A stretch of 7,066 bases of DNA. Origin: DATMBL01 sp050735975. GTDB lineage: Bacteria; Desulfobacterota; Binatia; UBA9968. The position numbers were made by a program, and so were the translations under genes. The notes below the pieces were generated by a model, which ran no database searches, had not been told where the DNA came from, and saw only the letters and a program-made list of their open reading frames with translations. Below are positions 6,281 through 7,066 of this stretch, in pieces. Location of the stretch: assembly GCA_050735975.1 (NCBI GenBank), contig JBOHVS010000362.1:1-7066 (forward strand), given 5' to 3'. The first letter of the stretch is position 1; each line of letters starts with the position of its first letter.

Positions 6281-6298
6281 ACGCCGAGATCTCGGCGT
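6281..6298. repeat. 18-bp perfect palindrome
   Basis: ACGCCGAGATCTCGGCGT is its own reverse complement with no spacer. It stands in the middle of the divergent gap, about 166 bp from the island start and 379 bp from the HyuA start. A loop-less palindrome of this length suits a dimeric protein binding site, or a recombination or insertion scar, better than a terminator. No T-run follows. Confidence 0.75.
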
Positions 6299-6458
6299 AC
6301 TATCCCGAGGGGCCGGGAAGGACATATATTAGATATGGAGGGCAAAATTAAAAAGAAGTTAGAGGTAAATTGGGAAAGGTGTGCAAAATTCGAAGGAGTA
6401 GGAGAGGGTGCGGGAGATCCATTCAATTAAAAAGGCAGGATTAAATACGGGGAGATTT

Positions 6459-6478
6459 CACCGCAGAAGCCGCGGAGG
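6459..6478 (+). repeat. CACCGCAGAG-type dispersed repeat, copy 1
   Basis: CACCGCAGAAGCCGCGGAGG begins with the CACCGC(A)GA core that recurs twice more within 120 bp. Together with copy 2 (opposite orientation) it can form an imperfect stem with a terminal CACCGC/GCGGTG of six pairs. Repeats of this style, usually CACCGCAGAGACGCAGAGG-like, are scattered in intergenic regions of many environmental bacteria; their function is unknown. Confidence 0.65.
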
Positions 6479-6523
6479 GGGTAGATTCTTTTTAAGAACT
6501 GTTTCTCCTGTCTTTCTCAGCGT

Positions 6524-6542
6524 CCTCGGTGTCTCGGCGGTG
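6524..6542 (-). repeat. CACCGCAGAG-type dispersed repeat, copy 2 (inverted)
   Basis: On the minus strand this reads CACCGCCGAGACACCGAGG, the inverted partner of copy 1. The 45 bases between them would form the loop of a long imperfect hairpin. Differences from the other copies at several positions show that the set is old or degenerate. Confidence 0.65.
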
Positions 6543-6558
6543 CTAAATCCGAGTTTTT

Positions 6559-6578
6559 CACCGCAGAGGAGCGGAGAG
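6559..6578 (+). repeat. CACCGCAGAG-type dispersed repeat, copy 3
   Basis: CACCGCAGAGGAGCGGAGAG is in the same orientation as copy 1, and both are preceded by T-rich sequence. It lies 16 bp after copy 2 and 28 bp before the HyuA promoter, so it could pair with copy 2 as an alternative hairpin. Confidence 0.65.
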
Positions 6579-6606
6579 ATCGCGCCGCGCAGGCGGTTCT
6601 TGTAGT

Positions 6607-6635
6607 TTGACAATTCTTATGCGGGTCAATATTTA
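6607..6635 (+). promoter_or_regulatory. Candidate sigma-70-type promoter for the HyuA-family gene
   Basis: A perfect -35 TTGACA (6607-6612) is followed after exactly 17 bases by TATTTA (6630-6635), a weak -10. Transcription would start near 6642, giving a leader of about 35 bases before the ATG at 6677. It is the best hexamer pair seen in the gap and is correctly placed. Confidence 0.5.
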
Positions 6636-6644
6636 AAGGACCCG
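6622..6644. promoter_or_regulatory. Dyad around the -10 of the HyuA promoter, possible operator
   Basis: CGGGTC (6622-6627) and GACCCG (6639-6644) are perfect reverse complements 11 bases apart and enclose the -10 hexamer. A dimeric repressor bound here would block the promoter. No regulator gene is in the window. Confidence 0.4.
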
Positions 6645-6676
6645 AGAAACGATTCGGTTTGGGCGGGCTCAAGCGT

Positions 6677-7066
6677 ATGAACTCTCAGCACTACATCATG
6701 GGTGTCGATATCGGGGGGACTTTCACCGACTGCGTGGTCATCGATGACCAGGGCAGGGTAACTTTAGGCAAGGCTCTCTCGACTCCCGAAGATTTCGCCC
6801 TCGGCGCCCTGGATGCTGTGCGCGATGCGGCGGAGAACCTCGGCCTTGCCAGCGAGACGGCGCTTTTGGGCGCCACACGACTTTTTTTTCATGCCTGCAC
6901 CGTTGCCGATAACACGCTGATTACCCGCGCGGGACCAAAAACCGGGCTCCTAACGACTCGGGGATTCGGCGATACGCTGCTGATTATGCGCGGCCGGACC
7001 ACGGAAGGGCTTACGGAAAGCGAAGCCTTCCGCGCCTCGACGCAAAGCAAGCCGGAGCCCATTATT
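6677..7066 (+). CDS. Hydantoinase/oxoprolinase (HyuA) family protein, N-terminal part, runs off window
   Basis: The first 130 codons are open to the right edge. Residues 9-18 read GVDIGGTFTD, the ATP-phosphate-binding motif that opens the hydantoinase A/oxoprolinase N-terminal domain. The second hallmark is at 72-103: HACTVADN, then GPKTGLLTTRGFGDTLLI, where most relatives have HGTTVATN. Full HyuA-family proteins have roughly 650-750 residues and hydrolyse cyclic amides with ATP, or act as the beta-type subunit of acetone or acetophenone carboxylases. The HACTVADN variant and the RGRTTEGLTESEAFR stretch remind me of the carboxylase-like subgroup, but the N-terminus alone cannot decide. The ATG at 6677-6679 is at the expected distance from the motif; only a weak SD (GGGCGGG, about 10 bases upstream) is seen. 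The gene is divergent from the island and probably unrelated housekeeping or catabolic content. Confidence 0.9.
   Translation, partial: MNSQHYIMGVDIGGTFTDCVVIDDQGRVTLGKALSTPEDFALGALDAVRDAAENLGLASETALLGATRLFFHACTVADNTLITRAGPKTGLLTTRGFGDTLLIMRGRTTEGLTESEAFRASTQSKPEPII

Larger units (their letters stand above)
6116..6676. other. 561-bp divergent intergenic region with palindrome and repeats
   Basis: This region separates the minus-strand island from the plus-strand HyuA-type gene. It holds the inverted repeat at 6195-6218, the palindrome at 6281-6298, a purine-rich stretch (about 6330-6415), three CACCGCAGAG-type copies (6459-6578) and the plus-strand promoter at 6607-6635. No gene is supported: the longest frames, on both strands, have no family resemblance. 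A promoter for the minus operon should lie in 6130-6240, but no hexamer pair stands out. Confidence 0.6.

Noticed and set aside
6281..6298. Intrinsic terminator
   Set aside because: A palindrome without loop and without a following T-run does not fit.
6335..6430. Plus-strand 31-aa ORF starting MEGKIKKKLEVNWERC
   Set aside because: It is plausible in composition but sits in a purine-rich stretch that favours open frames. The purine-rich GGAAGG is about 14 bases from the ATG, and nothing else supports it.
6459..6578. CRISPR-like repeats
   Set aside because: Only three imperfect copies, one inverted, with unequal spacing of 45 and 16 bp. No array structure.
6229..6605. Short ORFs on both strands in the divergent gap (about 65 codons each)
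   Set aside because: They run through the palindrome and repeats, overlap each other and show no family features.

Overview
The window looks like a piece of a bacterial chromosome of roughly balanced GC, probably from an uncultured environmental bacterium. No gene here fixes the phylum. Two things argue for a large-genome free-living organism: dispersed imperfect CACCGCAGAG-type repeats in an intergenic region, and a HyuA-family enzyme next to a decayed defence-type island. This placement is inference.

Right-hand end: a plus-strand gene starts at 6677 and runs off the window. It is the N-terminus of a hydantoinase/oxoprolinase (HyuA) family protein, with a plausible promoter (TTGACA, 17-bp spacer, TATTTA) and a dyad over the -10. 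It is divergent from everything else. The 561-bp gap 6116-6676 holds an 18-bp perfect palindrome, a 7-bp inverted repeat and three CACCGCAGAG-type repeat copies.

Centre (minus strand, 6115 down to about 513): a defence-island-like operon read right to left. (1) A 135-aa ORF that appears to be a large SNF2-type helicase with its whole motor deleted, joining about 31 N-terminal residues to about 100 C-terminal residues. (2) An intact 491-aa AlbA_2/Schlafen-type ATP-binding protein, overlapping the first gene by ATGA and carrying a (PQVT)4 minisatellite. (3) An orphan 43-codon C-terminal tail of a second, diverged copy of the same helicase. (4) An intact PHP-domain plus SMC/ABC-like ATPase of the TrlF type, 962 aa from the preferred start. 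(5) The N-terminal third of a beta-class adenine DNA methyltransferase, cut off at a 17-bp tandem duplication. The two helicase tails flank the AlbA_2 gene. They are 37/43 identical in protein but only about 79% identical in DNA, so this is not a recent duplication. The simplest reading is that two related islands (helicase-AlbA_2 and helicase-TrlF-methyltransferase) recombined and then lost the helicase motor and the methyltransferase C-terminus.

Left-hand end: about 200 bp of non-coding, insertion-like sequence, then a minus-strand pair. This is a short unknown 56-aa ORF followed after 2 bp by the start of a minimal nucleotidyltransferase (MNT type) that leaves the window. The pairing resembles a toxin-antitoxin or small defence module, but the partner is not recognised.

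If any system still works here, the intact players are the AlbA_2 ATPase and the PHP-ATPase. Helicase and modification activities look lost, unless the short helicase fusion has taken on a new role.
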